DNA of 64,000 nucleotides. Origin: Treponema sp. (GTDB lineage Bacteria; Spirochaetota; Spirochaetia; Treponematales; Treponemataceae). The position numbers were made by a program, and so were the translations under genes. Location of the stretch: assembly GCA_017551545.1 (NCBI GenBank), contig JAFZLJ010000126.1:1-64000 (forward strand), read 5' to 3'. The notes under the pieces are model-generated. The model was given only the letters and a program-made list of their open reading frames with translations, searched no databases and was not told where the DNA came from. This document shows, piece after piece, positions 17,568 to 25,301 of the stretch (the stretch's first letter is position 1; every line of letters starts with the position of its first letter).

Positions 17568-18706
17568 ACCAGATAAGTTATAACTCCAAGCAGAAGCAGT
17601 AGAATAACATTATAAAGTGTGAAGACTCCAAAATATCTCTTACCTTGAGGCGAACGTCCTTCGTCTGAATTGCTGTACAGCTTAAAAGAAATTACGCTTG
17701 CCATTGAAGCAATAAGAGTTCCAAGTCCGCCGACATTTACACCAAGAAGAAGCATTGCTCCATTTTGTGTGAATCCGCTTAAAAGCAGGGCTGCCGGAAC
17801 ATTGCTTATAATCTGACTTGCAGCAATTGATGTTATATAAGTTTTGAGCGGCGAAGAAAGCAGTGAACTTATAAAGTCTGAAAAAGCCTGAACTGTCGAA
17901 AGAGATTTTGTAAAAATAAAAAATCCGCAGAAAGTGAGCAGCAGACTGTAATCAACTTTTTTGAACAGCCGGAAATTACAGATAAGCATAATAACAACTG
18001 TTACGCCAAGCATAATCAGATAATTTACAACATGAAAAACAGTAAGCAGACAGATTATAAAATCGGCAATGTAAAAGAAGGTACGGAAATCTATTGTAAC
18101 AAAACAAACCTGAGTTTGAAGAATATTACCTTCGAGCTTTTGCGGAGTACCGTGTTTTGTTCTTGTTAATATCAAAATTATAACTGTAAGAATTAAGAAT
18201 GATGGAACTGCTATGCGTGCAGTAAGTGCAAAAAACTCAAGCGGTGTAAATGCGTAATATGAAAAAAGATAAAGGTTCTGAGGATTACCCATTGGTGTGA
18301 TGCATGAACCTAAGTTTGCAGCAAGAGTTTCTAATACAATAATTGTAAGGGCAGGCATTCCAACCCGTGCAAAAATGAGCAGAGTGATTGGTACAAAAGT
18401 TAAAAGTGCAACATCGTTTGTAACAAACATTGAGCTGAAGAACACAAGATAAGTGAGCAGAAAATAAAGTGAACGCTTAGATTTACACAGGCGCAAAAGT
18501 CGTGCTGCAATTGAATCAAGATAGTTCTGACTCTGGAATGCCTTGATAACAATCATAAGGCTGAACAAAATTGCAAGCGTACGGAAGTCTATTGCTTCAA
18601 GACAAAGGGATGGAGAAGGCCTTATAAAAATAAGCGCGAGCAGTGCAAGTACAATCGCTGCAAAAAGCACTGGCTCACGCTTTATAAAAGAAATGATTTT
18701 ATTCAT
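17564..18706 (-). CDS. Anion permease (SLC13/ArsB-like)
   Basis: About ten hydrophobic segments with the ArsB/CitM/SLC13 pattern, including FVTNDVALLTFVPITLL and LAANLGSCITPMGNPQNLYLFSYY. The paired Asn-Asp and Pro-x-Gly-Asn-Pro-Gln motifs are typical of ion-transporter superfamily members. Substrate cannot be assigned. It follows the sulfhydrylase gene by five bases, so a sulfur-compound or organic-anion cargo is plausible. Confidence 0.82.
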   Translation of the reverse strand: MNKIISFIKREPVLFAAIVLALLALIFIRPSPSLCLEAIDFRTLAILFSLMIVIKAFQSQNYLDSIAARLLRLCKSKRSLYFLLTYLVFFSSMFVTNDVALLTFVPITLLIFARVGMPALTIIVLETLAANLGSCITPMGNPQNLYLFSYYAFTPLEFFALTARIAVPSFLILTVIILILTRTKHGTPQKLEGNILQTQVCFVTIDFRTFFYIADFIICLLTVFHVVNYLIMLGVTVVIMLICNFRLFKKVDYSLLLTFCGFFIFTKSLSTVQAFSDFISSLLSSPLKTYITSIAASQIISNVPAALLLSGFTQNGAMLLLGVNVGGLGTLIASMASVISFKLYSNSDEGRSPQGKRYFGVFTLYNVILLLLLGVITYLV

Positions 18707-18711
18707 TTTGC

Positions 18712-19989
18712 CTAGATGGCTGCAAGTCCGCGTTTTACGTCTTCAAGAATATCTTCTACGTTTTCAAGACCACAGCTGAAGCGAACCATTCCGCCGTCGA
18801 TTCCTGCAGCAACAAGCTGTTCATCTGTAAGCTGACGGTGTGTAGCACTAGCAGGATGGAGTACACAAGTTCTAATATCTGCAACGTGAACTTCATCAAT
18901 GGCAAGCTTAAGGGCATCCATAAAGCGAACTGCTGCCTGGCGTCCACCCTTAATGCTGATTGAAATTACACCACAAGTTCCGTCTGGAAGATACTTCTGT
19001 GCGCGTTCGTAATATTTGTCTCCAGGAAGTCCCGGGTAAATTACTTTAGCAATCTTGTCGCTAGACTTAAAGAACTCTGCAACCTTTCGTGCGTTTTCGC
19101 AGTAGCGTGGCATACGTACAGGCAAAGTTTCAATACCCATGTTCAGGTAGAAAGCGCTCTGTGCAGATGGGTAACATCCAAAGTCGCGCATGAGCTGAGT
19201 GCGGGCTTTTACAATGTAAGCAGCCTTTCCAAAGTCACCTACATAGCGGAGTCCGTGATAGCTTTCATCTGGTTCTACCATGTCGGCAAATTTTCCTGTT
19301 GCCTTGTAAGCCTTTTCCCAGTCAAAGTTTCCTGAGTCTACGATACAGCCACCACCCTGAACAGCGTGGCCATCCATATATTTTGTTGTTGAATGAACTA
19401 CAACGTCTACGCCCCATTCAATTGGACGACAGAGGATTGGAGTTGCAAAAGTGTTATCTACAATGATTGGAAGATTGTTGTCGTGAGCAGCCTTTACCCA
19501 AACTTCAAAATCAAAAACTGTAAGAGCTGGGTTTGCAATTGTTTCACCAAAAATACATTTTGTATTAGGTTTGATTGCCTTGCAGATTTCTTCGTAGCTT
19601 GCGTCTACGTCAACCCAGATACATTCAATGCCAAGCTTTTTAAGAGTAAAACCAAAGAGGTTGATTGTTCCACCATAAATTGAAGAAGAAGCAATAAAGC
19701 TGTCGCCTGCAGAACAAAGGTTCAAAATAGAAAGAAGACTTGCAGCCTGTCCGCTTGAAGTAAGCATACAACCAACGCCACCTTCCATATCTGCAATTTT
19801 CTTTTCTACAGCATCGCATGTTGGGTTTGCAAAACGTGAATACATGTATTCAGTTGGCTTGTCAAAAAGAGCTGCAACGTGATCACAGCTGTCAAAACGG
19901 TATGTTGTACTCTGTACAATAGGGATAGTTCCAGGACCACCATTTTCCGGTTTATATCCTGAATGTAAAGCTTTTGTCTCGATTTTCAT
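18712..19989 (-). CDS. O-acetylhomoserine sulfhydrylase-type PLP enzyme
   Basis: Cys/Met metabolism PLP enzyme of 425 residues. It starts with KALHSGYKPENGGPGTIPIVQSTTYRF, carries YSRFANPTCDAVEKKIADMEGG, and the PLP lysine is in HSTTKYMDGHAVQGG near residue 205. Length and the first block favour O-acetylhomoserine aminocarboxypropyltransferase (methionine/homocysteine synthesis) over cystathionine gamma-lyase; methionine gamma-lyase cannot be excluded. AAGGAG precedes the ATG. Repeat B2 lies 17 bases upstream, inside the likely leader. Confidence 0.9.
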   Translation of the reverse strand: MKIETKALHSGYKPENGGPGTIPIVQSTTYRFDSCDHVAALFDKPTEYMYSRFANPTCDAVEKKIADMEGGVGCMLTSSGQAASLLSILNLCSAGDSFIASSSIYGGTINLFGFTLKKLGIECIWVDVDASYEEICKAIKPNTKCIFGETIANPALTVFDFEVWVKAAHDNNLPIIVDNTFATPILCRPIEWGVDVVVHSTTKYMDGHAVQGGGCIVDSGNFDWEKAYKATGKFADMVEPDESYHGLRYVGDFGKAAYIVKARTQLMRDFGCYPSAQSAFYLNMGIETLPVRMPRYCENARKVAEFFKSSDKIAKVIYPGLPGDKYYERAQKYLPDGTCGVISISIKGGRQAAVRFMDALKLAIDEVHVADIRTCVLHPASATHRQLTDEQLVAAGIDGGMVRFSCGLENVEDILEDVKRGLAAI

Positions 19990-20005
19990 TATTAAATTAC
20001 TCCTT

Positions 20006-20087
20006 CGTCATTGCGAGCGCAGCGCGGCAATCTATATAAAAGAATGCATTCTAATTTGTGGATTGCTTCGCTTCGCTCGCAATGACG
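20006..20087. repeat. Palindromic repeat family B, copy B2 (full length)
   Basis: 82 bases with matching ends CGTCATTGCGAGCG and CGCTCGCAATGACG around a variable centre. Inner parts read GCGCGGCAATC and GATTGCTTCGCTTCG. It lies just upstream of the sulfhydrylase gene. The remaining 20088-20200 stretch is an A/T-rich tract with long A and T runs and no other feature. Confidence 0.88.
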
Positions 20088-20215
20088 TATCTGAATTATA
20101 CCAAAAAAAAATATAAAAAAAAATACTTTTTTTGTTACCATTCTTTTTTTTAGCGGTTTAATTATCGAAAACCAATTAGCAGCGGGGAATAAACCTTGCT
20201 CAGGAGGATAATACT

Positions 20216-20656
20216 ATGAAAAAGATTTTTACTGTTTTGGTTTTAGCTATGGCAATGTGCCTTGCATTTACAGGTTGTGCTTCAAAGAAAGCAAAAGAAA
20301 AAGGTCCAAAAACTTACCGTATTGATATTGCTTCAGTAATTGGAAGTTCAATTGATGTAGGAGAAGAAAATGAATTAAATATAACTTCACTTTTCCCTGC
20401 AGATAAATTACCAGTTGCAGGAGACACAGTTCGTGTAATGTGGACTTTGATTTCTGATTCTGACATTGATACACTTTATGTAAGTCTTAATGATGAAGCA
20501 GAAGAGTATGAACTTGGAGTTGATATTGAAGCAGACAAGGCTAGCTATGTTGTTGTAAACATTCCTGTAAAAGAAGATTTGACAGATCCTGTTTACATCA
20601 GATTGTGGAGCGACAGCGCAGCAGTTTGCGAAACAACCTATATTGATGCAAAATAA
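20216..20656 (+). CDS. Small lipoprotein of unknown function
   Basis: Signal peptide MKKIFTVLVLAMAMCLAFTGC with Cys lipidation site, then about 125 residues predicted as beta sandwich (RVMWTLISDSDIDTLYVSLND). No family recognised. AGGAGG at 20201-20206 is a strong ribosome site. The gene ends at a family A repeat whose last hairpin plus a T run makes a good terminator. Confidence 0.8.
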   Translation: MKKIFTVLVLAMAMCLAFTGCASKKAKEKGPKTYRIDIASVIGSSIDVGEENELNITSLFPADKLPVAGDTVRVMWTLISDSDIDTLYVSLNDEAEEYELGVDIEADKASYVVVNIPVKEDLTDPVYIRLWSDSAAVCETTYIDAK

Positions 20657-20760
20657 GAGATTGTCGGGCCAAGCCCGACAATGACATGCTAGTTTTGTGC
20701 AAGCAAAACTAGGTAAGGTCGCACTGCGACCGACTCATTCCCGGGCTTGACCCGGGAATC
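20657..20760. repeat. Palindromic repeat family A, copy A3 (composite)
   Basis: Begins with ATTGTCGGGCCAAGCCCGACAAT. It continues with AGTTTTGTGCAAGCAAAACT and GTCGCACTGCGAC hairpins, and ends with ATTCCCGGGcttgaCCCGGGAAT. The order hairpin, hairpin, terminal palindrome matches the composite at 16848. Confidence 0.85.
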
Positions 20761-20767
20761 TTTTTTT
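20737..20767 (+). terminator. Intrinsic terminator formed by repeat A3
   Basis: Nine-base-pair stem (ATTCCCGGG/CCCGGGAAT) with a five-base loop followed by C and seven T residues at 20761-20767. It closes the lipoprotein gene that ends at 20656. The T run overlaps the stop region of the convergent PTS IIC-like gene. Confidence 0.65.
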
Positions 20768-21827
20768 AAAGAGCTAAGTCTCCTTCTTTAATCCAGCCTA
20801 TCTTTCTGAATAAAAGTCCAAAGAGCCAGCACAAAACAGCCGGCAATACAAAGCAGATTAAAAGTAATCCTAACCAGTCAATGAATCCTGGGGTGATTGC
20901 TACTGCACCATGACCGATTGCTACTTCGCTTGGTTCGTACCAGCCGGTTATAACACCAATCTGACCAACAAGACCGCAGGTTCCCATACCAGAGCTTACG
21001 GCAGCACCATTCATTTCCATTTTGAAAAGACAAGTTGCCAGAGGGCCTGTAATTGCACTTGCAATAATTGGTGGAAGCCATACCTTAGGATTTTTAATAA
21101 TGTTAGACATCTGAAGCATACTTGTTCCAAGACCCTGTGAAAGAATTCCACCCCAGCGGTTTTCGCGGAAAGACAAAACTGCAAATCCAACCATCTGAGC
21201 ACAACAGCCTGCAACAGCAGCACCACCGGCAAGTCCTGTAAGACCAAAGGCAGCACAAATAGCGGCAGAGCTGATAGGAAGTGTAAGTGCAATACCAACA
21301 ATTACAGAAACAATAATTCCCATCCAGAACGGATGCAGTTTTGTAGCCCAGACAATCAGTTTACCGATTGAGCTTGCGGCAGCACCAATATATTTTGCAG
21401 TAAGAACTGTAAGAAGAGCACCAACTAAAATTGTAACAGCTGGAGTTACGATAATATCAACCTTTGTTTTTTTGCTTACAAGACAGCCAAGTTCGGCAGC
21501 AATAATTGCAATTACTAAAACTGCAAGAGGACCACCTGCCCCTCCTGTAACATTAGCAGCAGCACCAACAGCAACAAGGCTGAAAAGTACAAGGGCCGGA
21601 ACACCCATTGCAAAGCCAATTCCAACTGCCATTGCGGCTCCAACAACATGACCTTCTGTAGCAAAGTTTCCGGCATCTACAAGAAACTGAAAAACCGGAT
21701 TAACAGAAAGTCTGAGCAGCTGCTGACCAAGTGTTTTAATAATAGTTCCAATAAGCAGAGAAGCAAATAATCCCTGAGCCATTCCGCTCATTGCATCAAT
21801 AAAATAGCGTTTAACGTATTTGTTCAT
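20766..21827 (-). CDS. PTS IIC-like membrane permease (PTS_EIIC_2 family)
   Basis: 353 residues with about ten hydrophobic segments. The opening YFIDAMSGMAQGLFASLLIGTIIKTLGQQ is characteristic of the PTS_EIIC_2 family, a set of stand-alone IIC-like permeases without IIA/IIB domains. The body is rich in Gly/Ala (AVGAAANVTGGAGGPLAVLV). No PTS phosphotransfer gene is nearby, so transport may not be PTS-coupled; the substrate is unknown. The 190-base leader shows possible RNA structure (see 21840-21999). Confidence 0.88.
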   Translation of the reverse strand: MNKYVKRYFIDAMSGMAQGLFASLLIGTIIKTLGQQLLRLSVNPVFQFLVDAGNFATEGHVVGAAMAVGIGFAMGVPALVLFSLVAVGAAANVTGGAGGPLAVLVIAIIAAELGCLVSKKTKVDIIVTPAVTILVGALLTVLTAKYIGAAASSIGKLIVWATKLHPFWMGIIVSVIVGIALTLPISSAAICAAFGLTGLAGGAAVAGCCAQMVGFAVLSFRENRWGGILSQGLGTSMLQMSNIIKNPKVWLPPIIASAITGPLATCLFKMEMNGAAVSSGMGTCGLVGQIGVITGWYEPSEVAIGHGAVAITPGFIDWLGLLLICFVLPAVLCWLFGLLFRKIGWIKEGDLAL

Positions 21828-21839
21828 AAAAAATCCTTT

Positions 21840-21999
21840 GAGAAAAAAAGTTGAGTTTTGTTTGTGGGCGTGATTCAGCCCTGTAGTAAATTACGGGAAA
21901 ATGTTGATACTCGGAGCGTCGTAACGTCACCGGTAATGCAGGACACCATGGACTCTGCGCTGGTTCATTTGTTCGTAAAATCTAAAGGGAATTTACTAT
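21840..21999 (-). ncRNA. Candidate structured 5' leader of the PTS IIC-like gene
   Basis: The leader between about 21999 and the ATG at 21827 has a GC-rich core (about 21905-21965) in A/T-rich surroundings. Bases 21990-21998 (AATTTACTA) are exactly complementary to 21884-21892 (TAGTAAATT), which would close a roughly 115-base domain. Inside are AGCG/CGCT (21915-21918 with 21958-21961) and short GGT/ACC pairings. It matches no riboswitch consensus I know. It could be a regulatory RNA for the permease. Confidence 0.4.
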
Positions 22000-22050
22000 A
22001 AAAAGGGAAGGTTGTCAAATACTCATATTGAGTGTACTTTCTGATTGGGC

Positions 22051-22142
22051 AGGGGTTTTAGGGGGCGCAGCCCCCTAGGTGAAGGGGGTGTGCCGAAGAC
22101 CGGCACGGGCTGAGGCCAGGGGGAAGGCTTTCCCCCTCACCT
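22051..22142. repeat. Repeat family D, copy D1
   Basis: About 92 bases: AGGGGTTTTAGGGGGCGCAG then CCCCCTAGGTGAAGGGGGTG, a GCCG/CGGC hairpin, and AGGGGGAAGGCTTTCCCCCT at the far end. It is inverted relative to D2 and D3. It fills the gap upstream of the PTS IIC leader; 22000-22050 holds nothing else recognisable. Confidence 0.8.
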
Positions 22143-22151
22143 CTTAAAAAA

Positions 22152-22610
22152 TTACAATGCTTCATTCATTTTCTTAACTTTGTTTTTGTAATGGAGGGAA
22201 AAACAAATCCAGAAAATGATGTACACAACTATGAATACTCCGAACCAGGCGAGAGTGCTGCCGACTGTATGTGGGAACCAGCCGCACAAAAATCCGGCGA
22301 TATACATTACGATTGATGTAATTATAAAGTGGATAATTGTCTGGCGTAACAGGCTCCAGTTGTCCATTTCGAAAATCACTGTTGTTGCGGCGAAGGTCAA
22401 TCCGATAATTCCTGTTATGAAATACTGGATGATTACGGCACCAAGTTTTGTTCCGGCTAAATCTACCAGAGACTGTGTTGTTGAATAGAAGTTTCCGTCG
22501 TGCACGAAAAGTGATTCTATTATTAAGATTGTCTGGCCAATAAAAACTCCGTAAATAAAGCCAAGAACGGCTCGTTTGATTATTGCTTTTTTTGTTTCAT
22601 TCTTTGTCAT
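22152..22610 (-). CDS. DUF3021 membrane protein, LytTR partner
   Basis: Four hydrophobic segments in 152 residues, with the DUF3021 pattern (FIYGVFIGQTILIIESL, ending in short basic HYKNKVKKMNEAL). In many bacteria DUF3021 genes sit directly after a small LytTR DNA-binding gene, as here, and are thought to modulate it at the membrane. Five bases separate its ATG from the LytTR stop region. Confidence 0.83.
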   Translation of the reverse strand: MTKNETKKAIIKRAVLGFIYGVFIGQTILIIESLFVHDGNFYSTTQSLVDLAGTKLGAVIIQYFITGIIGLTFAATTVIFEMDNWSLLRQTIIHFIITSIVMYIAGFLCGWFPHTVGSTLAWFGVFIVVYIIFWICFSLHYKNKVKKMNEAL

Positions 22611-22614
22611 AATG

Positions 22615-23085
22615 CTATCTCCTTGTCATAATCTGATCTTTAATTTTGTTCATATATCTTCTTGAAACTATTGCAACCTTTTCGTCTCCGTAAATTACTT
22701 TAACGATTCCCGAAAATGACATATCGAATTTTTTCACTTTCGAAAGGTTCACAATATCCGTATTCGAAATGCGAATGAAGTCTGTCCAGCCTAGGCGCTC
22801 TGCAAGCTCTTCAAACTCGTACAAACGCATTTTCAAAAGCAGCGGTGCATCTTCGGTTTCACACTCGAAATACACTTTTTTATCAAGACTGTAGATTCTT
22901 AAAATCTGCTGCTGCTTTACCTGAATGCAGTAGTCTCCGTCCCAGCCGCTGACCACTGCAGCTTTTCCATCTGCGTCCATCATGCTGATTTTTTCTGCCA
23001 CCTGTTTGATTCCATCTGTTTGGGCCTGGGCATGAATTACGCAGTATGGTTTTTCACATTGTTCAACTTTAATTTGTACCTGCAC
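22615..23085 (-). CDS. LytTR-family DNA-binding regulator
   Basis: 156 residues without a receiver domain. The C-terminal 100 residues are LytTR-type (RIYSLDKKVYFECETED, FEELAERLGWTDFIRISNTDIVNLSKVKKF, VAIVSRRYMNKIKDQI). LytTR proteins bind phased direct repeats upstream of promoters. A direct repeat with 20-base phasing lies upstream of the operon (23722-23751). Operon order: exported protein, LytTR, DUF3021. Confidence 0.9.
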   Translation of the reverse strand: MQVQIKVEQCEKPYCVIHAQAQTDGIKQVAEKISMMDADGKAAVVSGWDGDYCIQVKQQQILRIYSLDKKVYFECETEDAPLLLKMRLYEFEELAERLGWTDFIRISNTDIVNLSKVKKFDMSFSGIVKVIYGDEKVAIVSRRYMNKIKDQIMTRR

Positions 23086-23094
23086 AGCTTTCTC

Positions 23095-23676
23095 CTATCT
23101 GAACATTCTATACCCTATTGTAAGGCATGGTGCGTGATTTGAAAAGTTGGGAAGATTAACATCTGAGCCTCCAACAAGAAATCTTTGAACCCCACCAAAC
23201 TCTACAACAAACGCACAGGCTGTTGAGAACTGGAACTCAAATCCGCCTCCGAATTTTGCGCTCACAATAAAAGGTCTTGAACCAAAGCTGTGGTCATCCC
23301 AGCTGAAAAAGCCGAAGGAACCACCAATGAAACCATAGCTGCGGATAATAAAACCTGGACAATTGTATCTTCCTCCTATAAGTAATTTGTCTCCAAGTTC
23401 TAATCCACCAACTTCAATGGTATTTCCCGGCGCTTTTCCAAGCTCAAGACTGCTGCCTTCACCCTGAACAAAGAAACAGTTTCTAAGTACAAAGTTTTTT
23501 TCTTTTGGCAGCAGATTGATTCCGAATTCTCCAAAACCACCGGTCAGGTTGTTTTCGATAACCCAGAAGCCACCGCTTGTTGTTCTATAATCTACATTTG
23601 CAGAAGCGTTTTCTTCTGCAAAGCCAGCACAGCAGATTCCTGCGACCAAACTTAAAACAATAATTAATCTTTTCAT
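23095..23676 (-). CDS. Exported beta-rich protein, first gene of LytTR operon
   Basis: Signal peptide MKRLIIVLSLVAGICCAGFA, then 170 residues rich in Gly and aromatic residues with alternating pattern (FGEFGINLLPKEKNFVLRNCFFV, GGGFEFQFSTACAFVVEFGG). It ends in GYRMFR, like a small outer-membrane barrel. No family recognised. Its -10 (AGTATA on the plus strand, 23684-23689) is seven bases from the ATG and lacks a -35, consistent with dependence on an activator. Confidence 0.75.
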   Translation of the reverse strand: MKRLIIVLSLVAGICCAGFAEENASANVDYRTTSGGFWVIENNLTGGFGEFGINLLPKEKNFVLRNCFFVQGEGSSLELGKAPGNTIEVGGLELGDKLLIGGRYNCPGFIIRSYGFIGGSFGFFSWDDHSFGSRPFIVSAKFGGGFEFQFSTACAFVVEFGGVQRFLVGGSDVNLPNFSNHAPCLTIGYRMFR

Positions 23677-23721
23677 GATTCGGAGTATATAACGGGTTTG
23701 GCAAAAAAGGGCTTTTTAGGC

Positions 23722-23751
23722 GATAAGTGGTATTTTTTACAGATAAGTGGT
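23722..23751 (-). promoter_or_regulatory. Phased direct repeat, candidate LytTR operator
   Basis: GATAAGTGGT occurs at 23722-23731 and again at 23742-23751, exactly 20 bases apart (two helical turns). It lies about 46-75 bases upstream of the presumed transcription start of the LytTR operon, on the far side of a promoter that has a -10 but no -35. This geometry is typical of LytTR activator sites. It is also 65-95 bases from the divergent glycosyltransferase gene. Confidence 0.5.
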
Positions 23752-23778
23752 CAAAAACAGGTGAAAAAAGCGTTTTTC

Positions 23779-23808
23779 TTGACGATTTACGCACCTCGTT
23801 ATTATATT
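23779..23808 (+). promoter_or_regulatory. Promoter of the glycosyltransferase gene, apparently leaderless
   Basis: -35 TTGACG (23779-23784), 18-base spacer, -10 TATATT (23803-23808), then seven bases to the ATG at 23816. No ribosome site. Confidence 0.6.
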
Positions 23809-23815
23809 CACTAAT

Positions 23816-24940
23816 ATGAGAATACTGATTTTATCATGCAACACTGGCGGCGGCCACAACTCTGCTGCAAAAGCAATTAAAGAAGCCTTTGATGCTAAAG
23901 GCCATATCTGTGACATTATGGATGTCCTCTCTTTTGGAGGCCAGAAGGCTTCTGATTTAGTTTGCGATGCCTATATTGAAATGGTTAAAAAAACTCCAAA
24001 GCTCTTTGGTGAAATGTATAAGCTTGGAACAAAGGTTGGTCAGTTCAATCAGGAGACTGATAAGTTCCGTTCGCCTGTTTATTATGTAAACAAAATCTAT
24101 GCCGACGCACTCGAGGATTTTATAAAGAAGAATGAATATGACGCCGTTGTCTGCGTTCACATTTTTGCCGCCGAGGCAATGACAAATCTTAAAAAACACG
24201 CCAGGGTTGGCATTCCGTTTTATTTTGTTGCCACAGATTACTACTGTTCTCCAATGCTCGAAGAAACTCTGCCCGATAAGATTTTTGTAGCACACAAAGA
24301 CAGTCTTTTCACATATCTTAACCGCGGAATCAAGCCGGAGCTTTTGCTGCCAACTGGTATTCCTGTTTCAAAGCGTTTCCTTACAAAAAAAGATAAATCC
24401 CAGGTGCGCGCAGAGTTGGGACTGAATGACAGCGACCAGGTTTTCCTTCTTATGAGCGGAAGCATGGGCTTTGGAGACTTGATTGATACAACCCGCTACA
24501 TTTTTGAACACGGAAATCCAGACACCCGCGTTATTGCAATTACAGGCCACAACGAAAAGCTTTATGAAAATCTTCAGTCTGAATTTAAGGGTGAAAACCG
24601 TTTGATTCTTATTGGCTTTACAGATCAGGTTTCTGATTACATGGATGCCAGCGATGTTCTTCTTACAAAACCGGGCGGACTTTCAAGCACCGAAGCGTTA
24701 GCCAAAGGAATTGCAATTATTCACACTGCCCCAATTCCAGGCTGCGAAAGTGAAAATGTCCAGTTCTTTACAGAGCATCATCTTTCCCTCTGTGCCCACG
24801 AAGCCAGTGATGCCGGCCGCCTTGCAGTTGATCTTATGAATGATTCATTTATGCGCGAACAGATTCTTGCTGCGCAGGAACATTTCAGATGTAATAATTC
24901 TGCCTGGGCGATTGCGGAGTTTATTGAGGGGCGGAAATAA
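23816..24940 (+). CDS. Diacylglycerol glucosyl/galactosyltransferase (MGDG synthase/UgtP-like)
   Basis: GT28-type glycosyltransferase. The N-terminal MRILILSCNTGGGHNSAAKAI is the glycine/histidine loop of monogalactosyl- and processive glucosyl-diacylglycerol synthases. The C-terminal half has the sugar-nucleotide site (VLLTKPGGLSSTEALAKGIAIIHTAPIPGCESENVQFF). It would add hexoses to diacylglycerol at the cytoplasmic membrane face; treponemes are rich in such glycolipids. 374 residues is the family's normal length. Confidence 0.9.
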   Translation: MRILILSCNTGGGHNSAAKAIKEAFDAKGHICDIMDVLSFGGQKASDLVCDAYIEMVKKTPKLFGEMYKLGTKVGQFNQETDKFRSPVYYVNKIYADALEDFIKKNEYDAVVCVHIFAAEAMTNLKKHARVGIPFYFVATDYYCSPMLEETLPDKIFVAHKDSLFTYLNRGIKPELLLPTGIPVSKRFLTKKDKSQVRAELGLNDSDQVFLLMSGSMGFGDLIDTTRYIFEHGNPDTRVIAITGHNEKLYENLQSEFKGENRLILIGFTDQVSDYMDASDVLLTKPGGLSSTEALAKGIAIIHTAPIPGCESENVQFFTEHHLSLCAHEASDAGRLAVDLMNDSFMREQILAAQEHFRCNNSAWAIAEFIEGRK

Positions 24941-24943
24941 GAA

Positions 24944-25030
24944 GGAGGGGAAAGCCTTCCCCTCGCTGCAACCCGCTTCGCGGTTTTCCGCTACCCCTTC
25001 GCCTAGGGGGCTACCGCCCCCTAAAACCCC
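24944..25030. repeat. Repeat family D, copy D2
   Basis: Starts GGAGGGGAAAGCCTTCCCC, has a central AACCCGCTTCGCGGTTTTCC hairpin and ends CCTTCGCCTAGGGGGCTA with CCGCCCCCTAAAACCCC. It directly follows the glycosyltransferase stop, and its hairpins could act as a transcript end. Confidence 0.8.
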
Positions 25031-25056
25031 AGTCAATTCCTTTCATCTTTATATTC

Positions 25057-25084
25057 TTGACTTTTTTTCCTTTTATGTTATATT
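25057..25084 (+). promoter_or_regulatory. Promoter of the candidate 70-nt small RNA
   Basis: -35 TTGACT (25057-25062), 16-base spacer, and extended -10 TGTTATATT with the hexamer at 25079-25084. Predicted start is about 25091, where the candidate RNA begins. No open reading frame with a ribosome site follows before the terminator. Confidence 0.6.
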
Positions 25085-25090
25085 TGTTTT

Positions 25091-25160
25091 AGAAACCGTC
25101 CAATAAAACTGCGTTATTTTCCCTCTTGGGTAGGCGCACTAGAGTTGAGGGCGGTTTTTT
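25091..25160 (+). ncRNA. Candidate small RNA with intrinsic terminator
   Basis: A roughly 70-base unit from the promoter's predicted start to a T6 run. The 5' AACCGTCC (25094-25101) pairs with 3' GGGCGGTT (25149-25156), the latter running into the T run. An alternative inner stem CCCTC/GAGGG (25121-25125 with 25147-25151) competes for the same G residues. No known RNA family recognised. The promoter-structure-terminator arrangement in an intergenic region supports a genuine RNA gene. Confidence 0.5.
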
Positions 25161-25189
25161 ATATTTAAAGATATTGAATCATTTCGAAA

Positions 25190-25217
25190 AATAAAAAAGC
25201 CACCTCCGAAGTGGCTT
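25190..25217 (-). terminator. Intrinsic terminator of the minus-strand RNA
   Basis: Seven-base-pair stem AAGCCAC/GTGGCTT with a short loop, followed on the minus strand by TTTTTTATTTTT. The plus strand has no matching T run after the stem, so the direction is minus. Confidence 0.7.
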
Positions 25218-25301
25218 ATAAAAAATTTGGATGGGCGGCGTATCCATCATATCAGGTTCCCTTTCGGGAGCGCAGGGTGCCTTTCCTGCTCGTCAAATTT
25301 C
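25190..25301 (-). ncRNA. Candidate structured RNA with terminator, minus strand
   Basis: On the minus strand, AAATTTG near 25300-25294 pairs with CAAATTT at 25229-25223 to close a multi-helix domain. Inside are GCAGG/CCTGC, TCCC-GAAA-GGGA and GATGG/CCATC hairpins. It is followed by a strong terminator, AAGCCAC/GTGGCTT with a T run (25217-25193). A TAATAAT box lies at 25315-25309. One segment (AACCTGAT...GGATA) recalls the 3' half of the TPP riboswitch, but CTGAGA is missing and no gene follows on this strand. Identity unknown. Confidence 0.5.

Noticed and set aside
25223-25301. Signal recognition particle RNA
   Set aside because: The plus strand has TCAGG and a short apical stem, but lacks the AGCAG side and GGAA loop, and the terminator points the other way.
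25223-25301. TPP riboswitch
   Set aside because: Only AACCTGAT...GGATA matches; the CTGAGA and GCG-AGGGA segments are absent and no thiamin gene follows.
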